From assembly GCA_937915375.1 (NCBI GenBank), contig CALDMO010000013.1, positions 27,824-91,823 of the forward strand: 64,000 nt of DNA, given 5' to 3'. The DNA is from an uncultured Marvinbryantia sp. Its GTDB lineage: Bacteria > Bacillota > Clostridia > Lachnospirales > Lachnospiraceae. This document shows positions 52,717 to 61,508 of the stretch, piece after piece. The first letter of the stretch is position 1. Each line of letters opens with the position of its first letter. The notes below the pieces were generated by a model. That model saw only the letters and a list, made by a program, of their open reading frames with translations. It did no database searches and was not told the origin of the DNA. A program made the position numbers and the translations under genes.

Positions 52717-54150
52717 TCATTTCCCGCACGTTTCCTGTTTACTGATAACCGGTAAAAACGTCTTTACTGAAAATGACGTAAACACGCAGCGTCTTGCATC
52801 TGGCAAGCTTTCCAACTCACCGTCGCGAAGCATCTGCGCCATCAGATTGCCGATCGCTGTTGCTTCTGCCGGTCCGGCATAAACAGTCTTTCCCGTTGCA
52901 TTTGCCGTCAGCTGATTTAAATATACCGCATTAGAACCGCCGCCGATAATATGAATACTGTCATAATGGTTCCCTGTATTTTCTTCTATTTCATATACCG
53001 TCTGTCCATAGCATTCCGCCAGACTCTGATAAATCACTGCTGCCAGCTCGCCCGGTGTTTCCGGAATCTGCTGTCCGGTACGTCCGCACTCCCTCTGAAT
53101 AGCTTCCGTCATATTGTCCGGCGCTAAAAAACATGCCGCGTTCACATCCACACGCGCTGGAAATGCCCTTTCCGCTTCCGCCATATCACAAAGCTCCGCA
53201 AATGAATAGTGTTCGCCCAGTTCATGCCGCACTGATTGAATCATCCACAACCCCATAATATTTTTCAGATAGCGGAACCGATATTCATAACCGCCCTCAT
53301 TCGTAAAGTTTACTGCTCTGCTCTTTTCATCACATAGCGCCTCTTTTTGCTCCACGCCCATCAAAGACCAGGTTCCGGAACTGATATACAGACCTTCCCC
53401 CTCTGTCTCCGGCATTGCCATCACCGCCGAAGCCGTATCATGCGTCGCACACAGAACAACGCTGCAGTCATATCCCACCTGTTCTTGTATTTCTTCTTTC
53501 AAATTTCCCACTGGCGTTCCCGGAAGAGAAAGCGGCAGAAAAATTTCTTTCGGATAGCCCAGTCTCTCCAAAAGCTCCCCATCCCACTGCTTCGTTTGCG
53601 GGCTGACTAACTGCGTCGAAGTCGCGTTTGTATACTCTGAACATTTCTTTCCAGTCAGCAAGAACTGAAAATAATCCGGCAGCATCAGAAACGTTTTTGC
53701 CCGCCGCAAAAGTTCCGGCTGCTGCTGTTTTACAGCCATCAGCTGATAAATCGTGTTAAAGCTCTGCTTTTGAATCCCAGTCCGTGCATATAGTTCTGTC
53801 TCCGGAATCTTCTGATAAACCAGTTTATCCATACCGTCTGTACGACTGTCACGATAACCATATGTATCCCCTAACAGCTGATCTTTCTCATCAAGAAGTA
53901 CATAGTCCACCGCCCAGGTATCAATCGACATACTTTCCGGAATTTTGCCTAGTTTTCCACATTTTTTCATACCGTTTACGATTTCGGTGAATAACTTTTC
54001 GGTATTCCACAGCAGCCTGCCTCCGCAATTTTCCATCTTGTTCTCAAAACGGTACACCTCCTCCAGCCGCATCCGTCCTTGCTCCATCCATCCAAGAATG
54101 TGCCGTCCGCTGGAAGCCCCGATATCTACCGCCAGATAATACTTCTGCAC
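52717..54150 (-). CDS. rhaB: Rhamnulokinase
   Basis: A 477-residue FGGY-family kinase phosphorylating L-rhamnulose. It starts with GTG at 54150 behind GGGGGAGAGG. The N-terminal phosphate loop is LAVDIGASSGRHILGWME. The family signatures include MSIDTWAVDYVLLDEKDQLLGDTYGYRD and the C-terminal IHIIGGGSNAVYLNQLTANATGKTVYAGPAEATAIGN. It heads the rhaBAD operon. The regulator is probably the AraC protein encoded a little upstream or another elsewhere (inference). Confidence 0.95.
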   Translation of the reverse strand: MQKYYLAVDIGASSGRHILGWMEQGRMRLEEVYRFENKMENCGGRLLWNTEKLFTEIVNGMKKCGKLGKIPESMSIDTWAVDYVLLDEKDQLLGDTYGYRDSRTDGMDKLVYQKIPETELYARTGIQKQSFNTIYQLMAVKQQQPELLRRAKTFLMLPDYFQFLLTGKKCSEYTNATSTQLVSPQTKQWDGELLERLGYPKEIFLPLSLPGTPVGNLKEEIQEQVGYDCSVVLCATHDTASAVMAMPETEGEGLYISSGTWSLMGVEQKEALCDEKSRAVNFTNEGGYEYRFRYLKNIMGLWMIQSVRHELGEHYSFAELCDMAEAERAFPARVDVNAACFLAPDNMTEAIQRECGRTGQQIPETPGELAAVIYQSLAECYGQTVYEIEENTGNHYDSIHIIGGGSNAVYLNQLTANATGKTVYAGPAEATAIGNLMAQMLRDGELESLPDARRCVFTSFSVKTFLPVISKQETCGK

Positions 54151-54193
54151 AACCTCTCCCCCTTGCCTGAAATCCTCTCTCTGAACCTCTAAA

Positions 54194-54219
54194 ATATCCC
54201 GGCAGTTTTCACCGGATAT
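54194..54219 (-). promoter_or_regulatory. Hairpin at the predicted 5-prime end of the rhaBAD transcript
   Basis: ATATCCGG and CCGGGATAT form a stem over a 9-nt loop, followed by TTTT. It starts at or near the predicted transcription start, so it could be an operator, an attenuator or an RNA stabiliser. Confidence 0.4.
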
Positions 54220-54225
54220 ATACGT

Positions 54226-54253
54226 ATCATAAAGTTATTATATAATCTGCCAA
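54226..54253 (-). promoter_or_regulatory. Putative promoter of rhaBAD
   Basis: TTGGCA and TATGAT with a 16-bp spacer on the minus strand, about 75 bp upstream of the rhaB GTG start. The imperfect -35 fits an activator-dependent promoter. Confidence 0.5.
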
Positions 54254-54259
54254 AAACAG

Positions 54260-54298
54260 AAGTAAGGTCCTGACTTTCAAAAAATCAGGACCTTACTT
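54260..54298 (-). terminator. Terminator after the GH3 gene
   Basis: A perfect 14-bp stem AAGTAAGGTCCTGA/TCAGGACCTTACTT with an 11-nt loop. CTGTTTTTGG follows on the minus strand, 45 bp beyond the GH3 stop codon. It insulates rhaBAD. Confidence 0.85.
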
Positions 54299-54342
54299 GC
54301 AAAAATCTTCCTTTATTTATTTGTTTTTCTGTCTTTCACAAA

Positions 54343-57114
54343 CTAATTGTTTGCCAACGGACGGAATGTAATCTTAGAAATCTCAATACCATTTGCGCCG
54401 TAATACAACTTCGCATAATGATTTCTGCCAAATCCCATTCCAATCTCGCGTTCCACGGTAATGCTCTTTCCTTCTGTTCCCTGAATAGAAATCGTCATCT
54501 TATGAATATTGTCAAGGAAAACAGAAACCGGGAGCTGCGCCAACGCGCTCAACTCTGACTTCATTTCAAACGTTACGCTATAATCTCCGAATTCTTCAAT
54601 ACGGAGCGCAAATACATCCGCCCCTCCGGCTACCGGATGAAGTGCGCTGCCGTCAACCACAATCTCTTTCGTCACCGGATCCGCTGTGTAATTGCGAATA
54701 TCTACCGCAGCAACCTCTCCTTCTTCCGCGGAATCCATCACTTTCAATTCCTCCGGATCAATCCGTCCGTTCAAATGCAGAATGGACGGACTGCGCATCA
54801 GGAAAGAAAGAATGTTTTTCGCATTACGCTGCAGGTCACTTCTGGTAATCATGCCTTCCGCCAGTTTTTCCGCTACATCATCGTTTTCCGGATTGGACAG
54901 AGAATCGGCAACTACCATATAAATATCATTCTGAGCCGCTACCATCGGCGCTTTTATATGCTGCTCTGCCTTTTCTCCCTCATAGTTGGATCTTGCCCAC
55001 CAGTCTGTCATAACAATACCGTCAAAGCCCCACTCTTTTCTGAGAACAGATGTACAGAGATCATAATTTCCGGCTGTCCACAATCCATTCACTGCTCCGT
55101 AAGTTGTCATCACAGAACGAGCGCCGCCCTCTTTTACCGCAATTTCATATCCGCGCAGATATATCTCACGCAGCGCGCGCTCGGACATGATCGAATTACA
55201 GGTCGTTCTTCCAAATTCCTGATTATTTGCACAATAATGCTTAATTGTACTGCCGATACCGGATTTCAGCATTCCTGCTACCTGTACCGCACAAATTTTT
55301 CCGGTCAAAAGCGGATCTTCGGAAATGTATTCAAAATTACGTCCGTTCAGCGGATTCCTGTGAATATTCATGCCCGGTCCCAGAAGGGAATCAATCTTAT
55401 TTAAACGCAGTTCTTTTCCCGTCATGGTGTAAAGTTCTCCAACCAGATCTGTGTTGAAAGTACAGCCAAGACATGTGCCGTTCGGCAATGAAAATGCCTT
55501 GGTACCGCAGTCCATACGGATTCCGGACGGTCCGTCCGCACAGCAGCCTACCGGGATTCCCTTTTCAAGAAGGCTGTCTGTCACACCGCCGAATGCTGCC
55601 GCCGTTCCCGGCGTTACCTTCGGGCTGCACATACCTTCACCGCGGAACATGCAAATCAAATCTTCATCACTTAACTGACCAACAAACTCATCCAGAGAAA
55701 TCTTGCCGTCCAACACATCCACCAGTTTGTAGCCTTTATCTCCCGTATACGGAATTTCCGCCATACGCTCCGCGGCGCGGCGTTCTTCTGGATGCACCGT
55801 GCGCAGCGGCGCTTCCTCCCATACCATTTCAAAAGTTCCGTCCGCGTTTTCTACTGCTTTCAGACGTTTAAATTTATCTACCGGAGCGCTTACCTCACGA
55901 AGTTCTTCTACTACTGTGAAAACTTCCTCATATGCACCTGCCTTTTCTGCGCTTCTGACATCTGCTCCCGCATAAATCTCATAACTGCCTTCTTCCAGCA
56001 CATAGCAGGATTTATGACCGGTCACACCCCCATCATCATAAGATGCCATAAAATATTTCGGAACCGTGATCGTCACCGTTTCCGTCTCATTTGGTGCAAG
56101 TTCTGCCGTCTTTGCAAACCCGATCAGCTTTCTGGCCGGATTTCCCAACTTTCCGGTCGGTGCTTTTACATACACCTGCACGATTTCTTTTCCGCTTACC
56201 GCTCCGGTATTGGTAACCACAGCCTGAACCGTGATTTTTTCCGCCGTATTTTCCGTCAGCTCGGCTTTGATTGAAAATGTCGTATAGGAAAGACCATATC
56301 CAAACGGATAAAGCACCATATCTTTCGCAAACGTCTCAAAATAACGATAACCCACATAAATATCTTCCGCATAGATATTTTTCTCCGGATCTCCGAAATT
56401 CTCTGTAGAAGGATAATCCGAAATTGTTTTCGCAATGGTATCTGTCAGCTTTCCGCAGACATTTACTTTTCCGGTCAGCACGTCAACTGCTCCGTTTCCG
56501 CCTTCCTGACCTCCCTGCCAGATATAAATTACCGCCTGCGGGTGATATTTTTCCACCCAGCTCATATCAATAATATTCCCTACATTCAGCGCCACAATTG
56601 TACGCTTGTTTGCCGCGCAGACCTTTGCGATCAACTCTTCTTCCGTTTCTGACAGACAGTAGCTGCCCGCCTCTGCCTTGTTGTCCTGGTCCTCTCCAGC
56701 GGTACGGCCGATGATCACCAGCGCCGCATCATCTTTTTTCGCCAACTCCAGCATTTCCTCTGTCACCGGCATTTCTTTCTGCGACCACGGCACTTTACCC
56801 CAGCCCTCGCCTTCGTCATACGGATTTTCCTGCAGCCATGCTTCATAAATCTTCAGCAGTTCTTCGTCAAGAGAAATCTCTTTACACGCTTTTAAAGCGT
56901 CGAGAATACCAACCACATATCTGGTATTTACCAGACCGCCGGAACCAAGTCCGCTCTTATAGTAACGAAATGCAGTACGTCCGAATACCGCTACCTTATC
57001 ACCAGAGCGCAGCGGCAGCGCCTGATTTTCATTTTCCAGAAGCACACAGCCTTCCGCTGCCGCTCTTCTTGCCAATTCCGCATATTTTTTCAAGTCTAAA
57101 GCATACTTGTTCAT
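54343..57114 (-). CDS. Circularly permuted GH3 beta-glucosidase
   Basis: A 923-residue cytoplasmic GH3 enzyme with inverted domain order. Residues 1-300 are the usual C-terminal GH3 domain (AAAEGCVLLENENQALPL, VIYIWQGGQEGGNGAVDVLTGKVNVCGKL), 300-400 an FN3-like domain (VTNTGAVSGKEIVQVYVKAP), and only then comes the catalytic barrel (GIPVGCCADGPSGIRMD, LGPGMNIHRNPLNGRNFEYISEDP, IKHYCANNQEF) with nucleophile Asp in GIVMTDWW. This order is known from Ruminococcus and Butyrivibrio beta-glucosidases. It probably hydrolyses beta-glucosides. Neighbouring rhaBAD suggests rhamnose-containing glycosides as a source, an inference. Confidence 0.93.
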   Translation of the reverse strand: MNKYALDLKKYAELARRAAAEGCVLLENENQALPLRSGDKVAVFGRTAFRYYKSGLGSGGLVNTRYVVGILDALKACKEISLDEELLKIYEAWLQENPYDEGEGWGKVPWSQKEMPVTEEMLELAKKDDAALVIIGRTAGEDQDNKAEAGSYCLSETEEELIAKVCAANKRTIVALNVGNIIDMSWVEKYHPQAVIYIWQGGQEGGNGAVDVLTGKVNVCGKLTDTIAKTISDYPSTENFGDPEKNIYAEDIYVGYRYFETFAKDMVLYPFGYGLSYTTFSIKAELTENTAEKITVQAVVTNTGAVSGKEIVQVYVKAPTGKLGNPARKLIGFAKTAELAPNETETVTITVPKYFMASYDDGGVTGHKSCYVLEEGSYEIYAGADVRSAEKAGAYEEVFTVVEELREVSAPVDKFKRLKAVENADGTFEMVWEEAPLRTVHPEERRAAERMAEIPYTGDKGYKLVDVLDGKISLDEFVGQLSDEDLICMFRGEGMCSPKVTPGTAAAFGGVTDSLLEKGIPVGCCADGPSGIRMDCGTKAFSLPNGTCLGCTFNTDLVGELYTMTGKELRLNKIDSLLGPGMNIHRNPLNGRNFEYISEDPLLTGKICAVQVAGMLKSGIGSTIKHYCANNQEFGRTTCNSIMSERALREIYLRGYEIAVKEGGARSVMTTYGAVNGLWTAGNYDLCTSVLRKEWGFDGIVMTDWWARSNYEGEKAEQHIKAPMVAAQNDIYMVVADSLSNPENDDVAEKLAEGMITRSDLQRNAKNILSFLMRSPSILHLNGRIDPEELKVMDSAEEGEVAAVDIRNYTADPVTKEIVVDGSALHPVAGGADVFALRIEEFGDYSVTFEMKSELSALAQLPVSVFLDNIHKMTISIQGTEGKSITVEREIGMGFGRNHYAKLYYGANGIEISKITFRPLANN

Positions 57115-57219
57115 GTCCTAACCCCCATTTTTCAGATGCATCTTTTACATCTATTGTTTTATTTCTATCTGCGTTTTTCCCAACACCAATCAGAAACTCA
57201 CACAAATATTCTGACATTT

Positions 57220-57248
57220 ATCATAGCGTGATTGTGCACTTTTTTCAA
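57220..57248 (-). promoter_or_regulatory. Sigma-A promoter of the GH3 gene
   Basis: TTGAAA and TATGAT with a 17-bp spacer on the minus strand, about 100 bp upstream of the start, in the divergent GH3/AraC region (57115-57463), which otherwise holds no gene. Confidence 0.65.
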
Positions 57249-57396
57249 GACAGGAATATAGATTTCGCAATATATTATGAAAATATTTTTTAATTCTGCA
57301 TAAAACCGCAAGAGTCTGAATGCTGGCAAAGATTTCGTCTTTTATGGCAAAATTACTGCACGGCATTTGAAAATAAAACACACCTCCCGCCCAATG

Positions 57397-57405
57397 TGCT
57401 ATACT
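57397..57405 (+). promoter_or_regulatory. Putative extended -10 promoter of the AraC regulator
   Basis: TGCTATACT is an extended -10 element about 60 bp upstream of the AraC gene start. There is no clear -35 box. Confidence 0.35.
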
Positions 57406-57463
57406 TGTTTTGTGTCTTTATAAACCGCCTCAAAATTCTCATATCTTCACGAAAAGGAGCCCT

Positions 57464-58423
57464 ATGAACACGGAACTTCTCACTTATCTGGAATCTATTA
57501 CTACGGAAGAACAGGCTATTCTTGATGGACAGCTTAATATCCGCAGAGATTTATATACTTCCAAAAAAGATTTCATAATCGACAGCCAAAAGCTGTTGGA
57601 AAAAGGCCGTCTGATTGAACTGCGACCGCATACACGCTTTGCGCATTTTCCGCGCCATCGTCATGATTACGTAGAAATGGTTTATATGTGCAGCGGATCA
57701 ACTACGCATATTATCAATGATTCCGACCGCATTACTTTGCAGGAAGGAGATCTTCTCTTTCTCAACCAAAATGCGACACAGGAAATCCTTCCTGCCGGAC
57801 TGCACGATATCGCCGTCAACTTTATTATCCTGCCGGAATTTTTCGACCGCTCTCTTTCCATGATCGAAGAGGAGAATATTCTGCGCGACTTTCTGATTTC
57901 TACACTTGCAAAAGATTCCTCTCCGGCAGCCTATCTGCATTTTCAAGCGAAAGATATTCTTCCGGTGCAGAATCTTTTGGAAAATATGATCTGGACGCTG
58001 ATCCACAAAAAATCCGGCACCAATACCATCAATCAGACAACGATGGGGCTTCTGTTCATGAACCTTTCCACATTTGCAGAATCCATTAATCAGAATGCTG
58101 CAGGACAATATGAACAGAACATGGTCTTTTCCGTTCTGAAATACATAGAGACGCATTATAAAAATGCGTCCCTCACCGATATCTGCACAGAATACAGTCT
58201 GCCACCCTACTATATCAGCCGCCTTTTAAAAAAATTTACCGGCTCTAATTTCAAAAATCTGCTGCAGCAGCGCCGCCTCCAGCAGGCTGCCTATCTTCTG
58301 TCGCAAACCACTCTGTCCGTGGAAGCTGTGATGGATGCAATCGGATATGAAAACAGCAGTTATTTCTACCGAAAATTCCGGGAAAAATATGGCTGTTCCC
58401 CAGCAGAATTCCGCGAGAAATAA
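57464..58423 (+). CDS. AraC family transcriptional regulator
   Basis: A 319-residue regulator starting at 57464 (AAAGGAG 5 nt upstream). The N-terminal cupin domain has RHRHDYVEMVYMCSGSTTHII (ligand-binding His), and the C-terminal double helix-turn-helix reads ASLTDICTEYSLPPYYISRLLKKFTGSNFKNLL and VEAVMDAIGYENSSYFYRKFREKYGCSPAEFR. It is divergent from the GH3 gene and near rhaBAD, so it probably activates one or both in response to a sugar. The target is inference. Confidence 0.9.
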   Translation: MNTELLTYLESITTEEQAILDGQLNIRRDLYTSKKDFIIDSQKLLEKGRLIELRPHTRFAHFPRHRHDYVEMVYMCSGSTTHIINDSDRITLQEGDLLFLNQNATQEILPAGLHDIAVNFIILPEFFDRSLSMIEEENILRDFLISTLAKDSSPAAYLHFQAKDILPVQNLLENMIWTLIHKKSGTNTINQTTMGLLFMNLSTFAESINQNAAGQYEQNMVFSVLKYIETHYKNASLTDICTEYSLPPYYISRLLKKFTGSNFKNLLQQRRLQQAAYLLSQTTLSVEAVMDAIGYENSSYFYRKFREKYGCSPAEFREK

Positions 58424-58462
58424 TGTCACTTTTCCTATCGGAAATCCATTTCATCCTGCTCT

Positions 58463-59068
58463 TCAGGGCTTTTTATGCTTCACCGGCAGTAAAAGTCCCG
58501 CCTTTGCCAACGCCGGTCTTAAACCATTGTAAAGCGCCGCCACCAAAATTACAGATACCACCGCATTGACAAACGTTGTCGCCGTACTCCATTTTGCCAA
58601 CACCGAAGCCATCTCCTGCGGCTGTCCTAGCACAAACTGCTTATAGAAATATCCCACCAACGGATCAGCCACTACATTAAAGCCCAAGCCACATATAGAT
58701 GCAATCGTACTCCATTTGAAAATATACTTGCGATCGCTGCTCTCACTGATTTTTGCGATCCGATGCGCCACAAATCCAGTGATTAAACCAATACAAAATT
58801 TCAGTACAAACGTTTTCGGTGCACTAATAATATAAACTGGATCCATCACATCCGCAATCGTCATACCCACCGCGCCGGCCAGTCCACCATGAAAACCGCC
58901 CAGTAAAAGCGCCGCCAATACACAGAACGCATTCCCGATATGCAGAGAAGTCGCATCCCCGCCCGGCATAGGGATCTTAATCTGCAAAAATGTAAACGTC
59001 ACAAAACAAAGTGCTGCCAATAAAGCAGTCTGTGCCCATCTTAATACTGTAGAATTTCTGTTTTCCAT
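58463..59068 (-). CDS. ECF transporter S component, substrate unknown
   Basis: A 201-residue membrane protein with five to six helices. ALLAALCFVTFTFLQIKIPMPGGDATSLHIGNAFCVLAALLLGG and GLAGAVGMTIADVMDPVYIISAPKTF match the PF07155 group of ECF S subunits. These bind a vitamin or precursor and share an energizing module encoded elsewhere. No cognate biosynthetic gene is nearby to show the substrate. The start at 59068 has GGAG 8 nt upstream; GTG and ATG codons just before it are in frame but too close to it. Convergent with the AraC gene. Confidence 0.85.
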   Translation of the reverse strand: MENRNSTVLRWAQTALLAALCFVTFTFLQIKIPMPGGDATSLHIGNAFCVLAALLLGGFHGGLAGAVGMTIADVMDPVYIISAPKTFVLKFCIGLITGFVAHRIAKISESSDRKYIFKWSTIASICGLGFNVVADPLVGYFYKQFVLGQPQEMASVLAKWSTATTFVNAVVSVILVAALYNGLRPALAKAGLLLPVKHKKP

Positions 59069-59419
59069 CATCATCACTCCTCAGTTTTTCATCTGAGAAT
59101 ATTCTAGCATTAATTTGGATATATGAAAACATCCACTTTTCAACATTTTAACCAGTCCAGTTATTCTAACACGTTCTAAAACGAGCGTGATTACTATCTG
59201 GTTTTCTCCTGCGAAATCGTATTTACCATAGTAAACTGCATAACTTTCTTTCCATGTAGAAAAATAATTTTAAAACTACTTGCATTCTTTTTGAATCAGG
59301 TGTATCATTGTCACATTGCAGTACATAGTTTTCATTACTATGTGTAGATATATTCTTAATTCAAAATGTATTTTTCTATACCGGACACACAAATTTATTT
59401 CAGAAAGAAGGCTGTTTCA
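59069..59419. other. Intergenic region, no gene seen
   Basis: This 351-bp AT-rich divergent region separates the ECF S component gene from the hemolysin III gene. I see no RNA gene, terminator or riboswitch fold. A TAGAAT at the minus-strand side could be a -10 box, without a clear -35. Confidence 0.6.
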
Positions 59420-60094
59420 ATGAAAACATTACACACATCCGAACATTTTCTTAAAGATCCCGGCAGCGCCATCACCCACTTTATCGGCATGATGATGGCT
59501 GTATTTGCTGCCCTGCCGCTAATGCTAAGAGCATGCAGCCATCGCGAACCAGTTTATATGCTTTCTATGGCCGTCTTTATTATCAGCGTGATTCTGCTGT
59601 ATGCTGCCAGCACACTTTACCACTCTTTGAATATCTCCGAACGCGGTAACCGCATTCTGCGAAAGATTGACCATATGATGATCTTTATTCTGATCGCCGG
59701 CACGTATACACCTGTCTGCCTGCTGGTTTTAAAAGGCGCAATTGGAACCAGACTATGTGCGCTTGTCTGGGGAATCGCCATCATCGGCATTCTGATCAAA
59801 GCGTTTTGGATCACCTGTCCGAAATGGTTTTCCTCTATGCTTTATATCGGCATGGGTTGGATCTGCGTGCTGGCCTTTACACAGCTGATTAATGCTTTAA
59901 GTCCGGCAGCGTTCGGATGGCTTCTGGCCGGCGGTGTTATCTATACAATCGGGGGCATCATTTACGCCTTAAAGCTGCCGCTGTTTAATGCACGGCATCG
60001 AAATTTTGGTTCCCATGAAATTTTTCATCTATTTGTTATGGGCGGAAGCGCCTGCCATTTTGTTGTGATGTTTTTCCTGCTGGGCACAATGTAG
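59420..60094 (+). CDS. Hemolysin III family (PAQR-like) membrane protein
   Basis: A 224-residue protein with seven predicted helices. The start at 59420 has AGAAGG upstream. Family motifs: HFLKDPGSAITHFIGMMMAVFA, AASTLYHSLNISERGNRILRKIDHMMIFILIAGTYTPVCL with conserved His, Asp, Thr and Pro, and HEIFHLFVMGGSACHF. Similar proteins are annotated as hemolysin III or YplQ. Their true role is unclear; a metal-dependent lipid hydrolase activity is known for eukaryotic relatives. Confidence 0.9.
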   Translation: MKTLHTSEHFLKDPGSAITHFIGMMMAVFAALPLMLRACSHREPVYMLSMAVFIISVILLYAASTLYHSLNISERGNRILRKIDHMMIFILIAGTYTPVCLLVLKGAIGTRLCALVWGIAIIGILIKAFWITCPKWFSSMLYIGMGWICVLAFTQLINALSPAAFGWLLAGGVIYTIGGIIYALKLPLFNARHRNFGSHEIFHLFVMGGSACHFVVMFFLLGTM

Positions 60095-60230
60095 TACCGA
60101 TTTCATACAGTTTTTCTTCACAAAACCTGCATTTTTGCGTATACTGTAATAAATAGTGCGCAATCCGAATTTATTACAATCTTTATTGGAGCAATCCCAG
60201 AATACCATACCGCTTTACTGATTGCGTAAA

Positions 60231-60263
60231 AGGCAAAGCTGCGGCATTCGCCGCACTCTGCCT
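60231..60263 (+). promoter_or_regulatory. Leader hairpin before the GIY-YIG gene
   Basis: AGGCA/TGCCT and TGCGGC/GCCGCA form a two-part stem-loop ending 20 bp before the start codon. There is no T run, so it is more likely a leader structure than a terminator. Confidence 0.4.
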
Positions 60264-60282
60264 ATAGATGCAAAGGAGTCCT

Positions 60283-60543
60283 ATGAACTATACATACATT
60301 TTAAAGTGCAGCGACAATACCTTTTACACCGGTTGGACGAATGATCTGTCGAAACGTCTGTCCGCCCACAATGAAGGAAAAGGTGCCAAATATACAAAAG
60401 GACGCACTCCTGTCGTACTCGCTTACTACGAATGCTTTACTGAAAAAAGCGCCGCTATGAAACGCGAATATGAGATCAAACAATTATCCCGGCAGGAAAA
60501 GGAAGCGCTGATCGCCTCCCATCCAGCCGGGACAATTCTATAA
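60283..60543 (+). CDS. GIY-YIG domain nuclease-like protein
   Basis: An 86-residue protein. The start at 60283 has AAAGGAG 5 nt upstream. The GIY-YIG core reads MNYTYILKCSDNTFYTGWTNDLSKRLSAHNEGKGAKYTKGR, in which YTGWTND stands for YIG, followed by EKSAAMKREYEIKQLSRQEK with the catalytic Glu/Arg region. It belongs to the small YhbQ-like group, single-strand-specific nucleases of unclear role. Convergent with DegV. Confidence 0.9.
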   Translation: MNYTYILKCSDNTFYTGWTNDLSKRLSAHNEGKGAKYTKGRTPVVLAYYECFTEKSAAMKREYEIKQLSRQEKEALIASHPAGTIL

Positions 60544-60563
60544 TTTTTATTCTGATTTTCTTT

Positions 60564-61448
60564 TTACAAATACGCTTCAAAACGTTCCTCTATCGCATTC
60601 TCAAAAACAACCGCCACAATACCGGGACCTGTATGTGCTCCAATCGCGCAGCCGATCTGAGACTGCAGGATTTCTTTTACATGCAGCTCTTCCAGTAAAA
60701 ATTTCCGCGTGGATTCTGCAATCGACACATCCGCGCCATAAACTACCCCCACAATCTGACGTTCCATTTGAACGCCCTTTTCCTTCACCAATTCATGACA
60801 GCGCTTGATCGCTTTTTTCATCCCACGCACTTTTTCCGTAGCAACCAGCGCTCCGTCCTCATTGACCTGTATAATCGGCTTGATATCCAACACGCTTCCG
60901 ATCGCCGCCGAAGATTTGCTCAGTCTGCCGCCTCGCGCCAGATATTCCAGCGTCGATACCGTAACAATATGCTCCATATGTTCGCAGAAGAACTGTGCCG
61001 CTTCGATTAAAAGCTCCTTCGGCGCACCATTTTTCTGCATTTTCAAAAGTTTATACACTGGCAGACCAAATCCCAGAGACGCACATTTGGAGTCAAGGAT
61101 CGTAATCTGAAAATTCGGGAACTCATTTAAAATTTCTTCTTTTGCCAGATTTGCCGCCTGAAATGTTCCAGCAATCCCTGTAGAAAAGCAGATATAAAGA
61201 ACTTCGTCTCCCCGCTCTGCAAATGGGCGGAAATGTTCCTGAAACATATACTGACTAATATGATACGTTTTGATCTCTTTCTTATTTTCCTTCTGAATCT
61301 GGTAAAACTCCTCCGGAAAAATAGTTTCCCCGTCAAAATAGTCTTTTTCATCAATCATCACCGGTGTCGGGATCACATGAAGTCCATACTCCTCCGCGAC
61401 TGATTTCGGAATATCCGATGCTGAATCTGTTATAATACAAAATGCCAT
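60564..61448 (-). CDS. DegV family fatty-acid-binding protein
   Basis: A 294-residue protein with FCIITDSASDIPKSVAEEYGLHVIP at the start, CFSTGIAGTFQAANLAKEE and TVSTLEYLARGGRLSKSSAAIGSVLDIKPII, typical of DegV/FakB. FakB proteins bind a fatty acid for phosphorylation by FakA. No fakA is encoded here. It is probably monocistronic, with GGAGAGGG before the start. Confidence 0.92.
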   Translation of the reverse strand: MAFCIITDSASDIPKSVAEEYGLHVIPTPVMIDEKDYFDGETIFPEEFYQIQKENKKEIKTYHISQYMFQEHFRPFAERGDEVLYICFSTGIAGTFQAANLAKEEILNEFPNFQITILDSKCASLGFGLPVYKLLKMQKNGAPKELLIEAAQFFCEHMEHIVTVSTLEYLARGGRLSKSSAAIGSVLDIKPIIQVNEDGALVATEKVRGMKKAIKRCHELVKEKGVQMERQIVGVVYGADVSIAESTRKFLLEELHVKEILQSQIGCAIGAHTGPGIVAVVFENAIEERFEAYL

Positions 61449-61508
61449 AATTCCCTCTCCTGATCTCTTTTTATAATATACATTTAAACATTTTTACCTT
61501 AACACATC

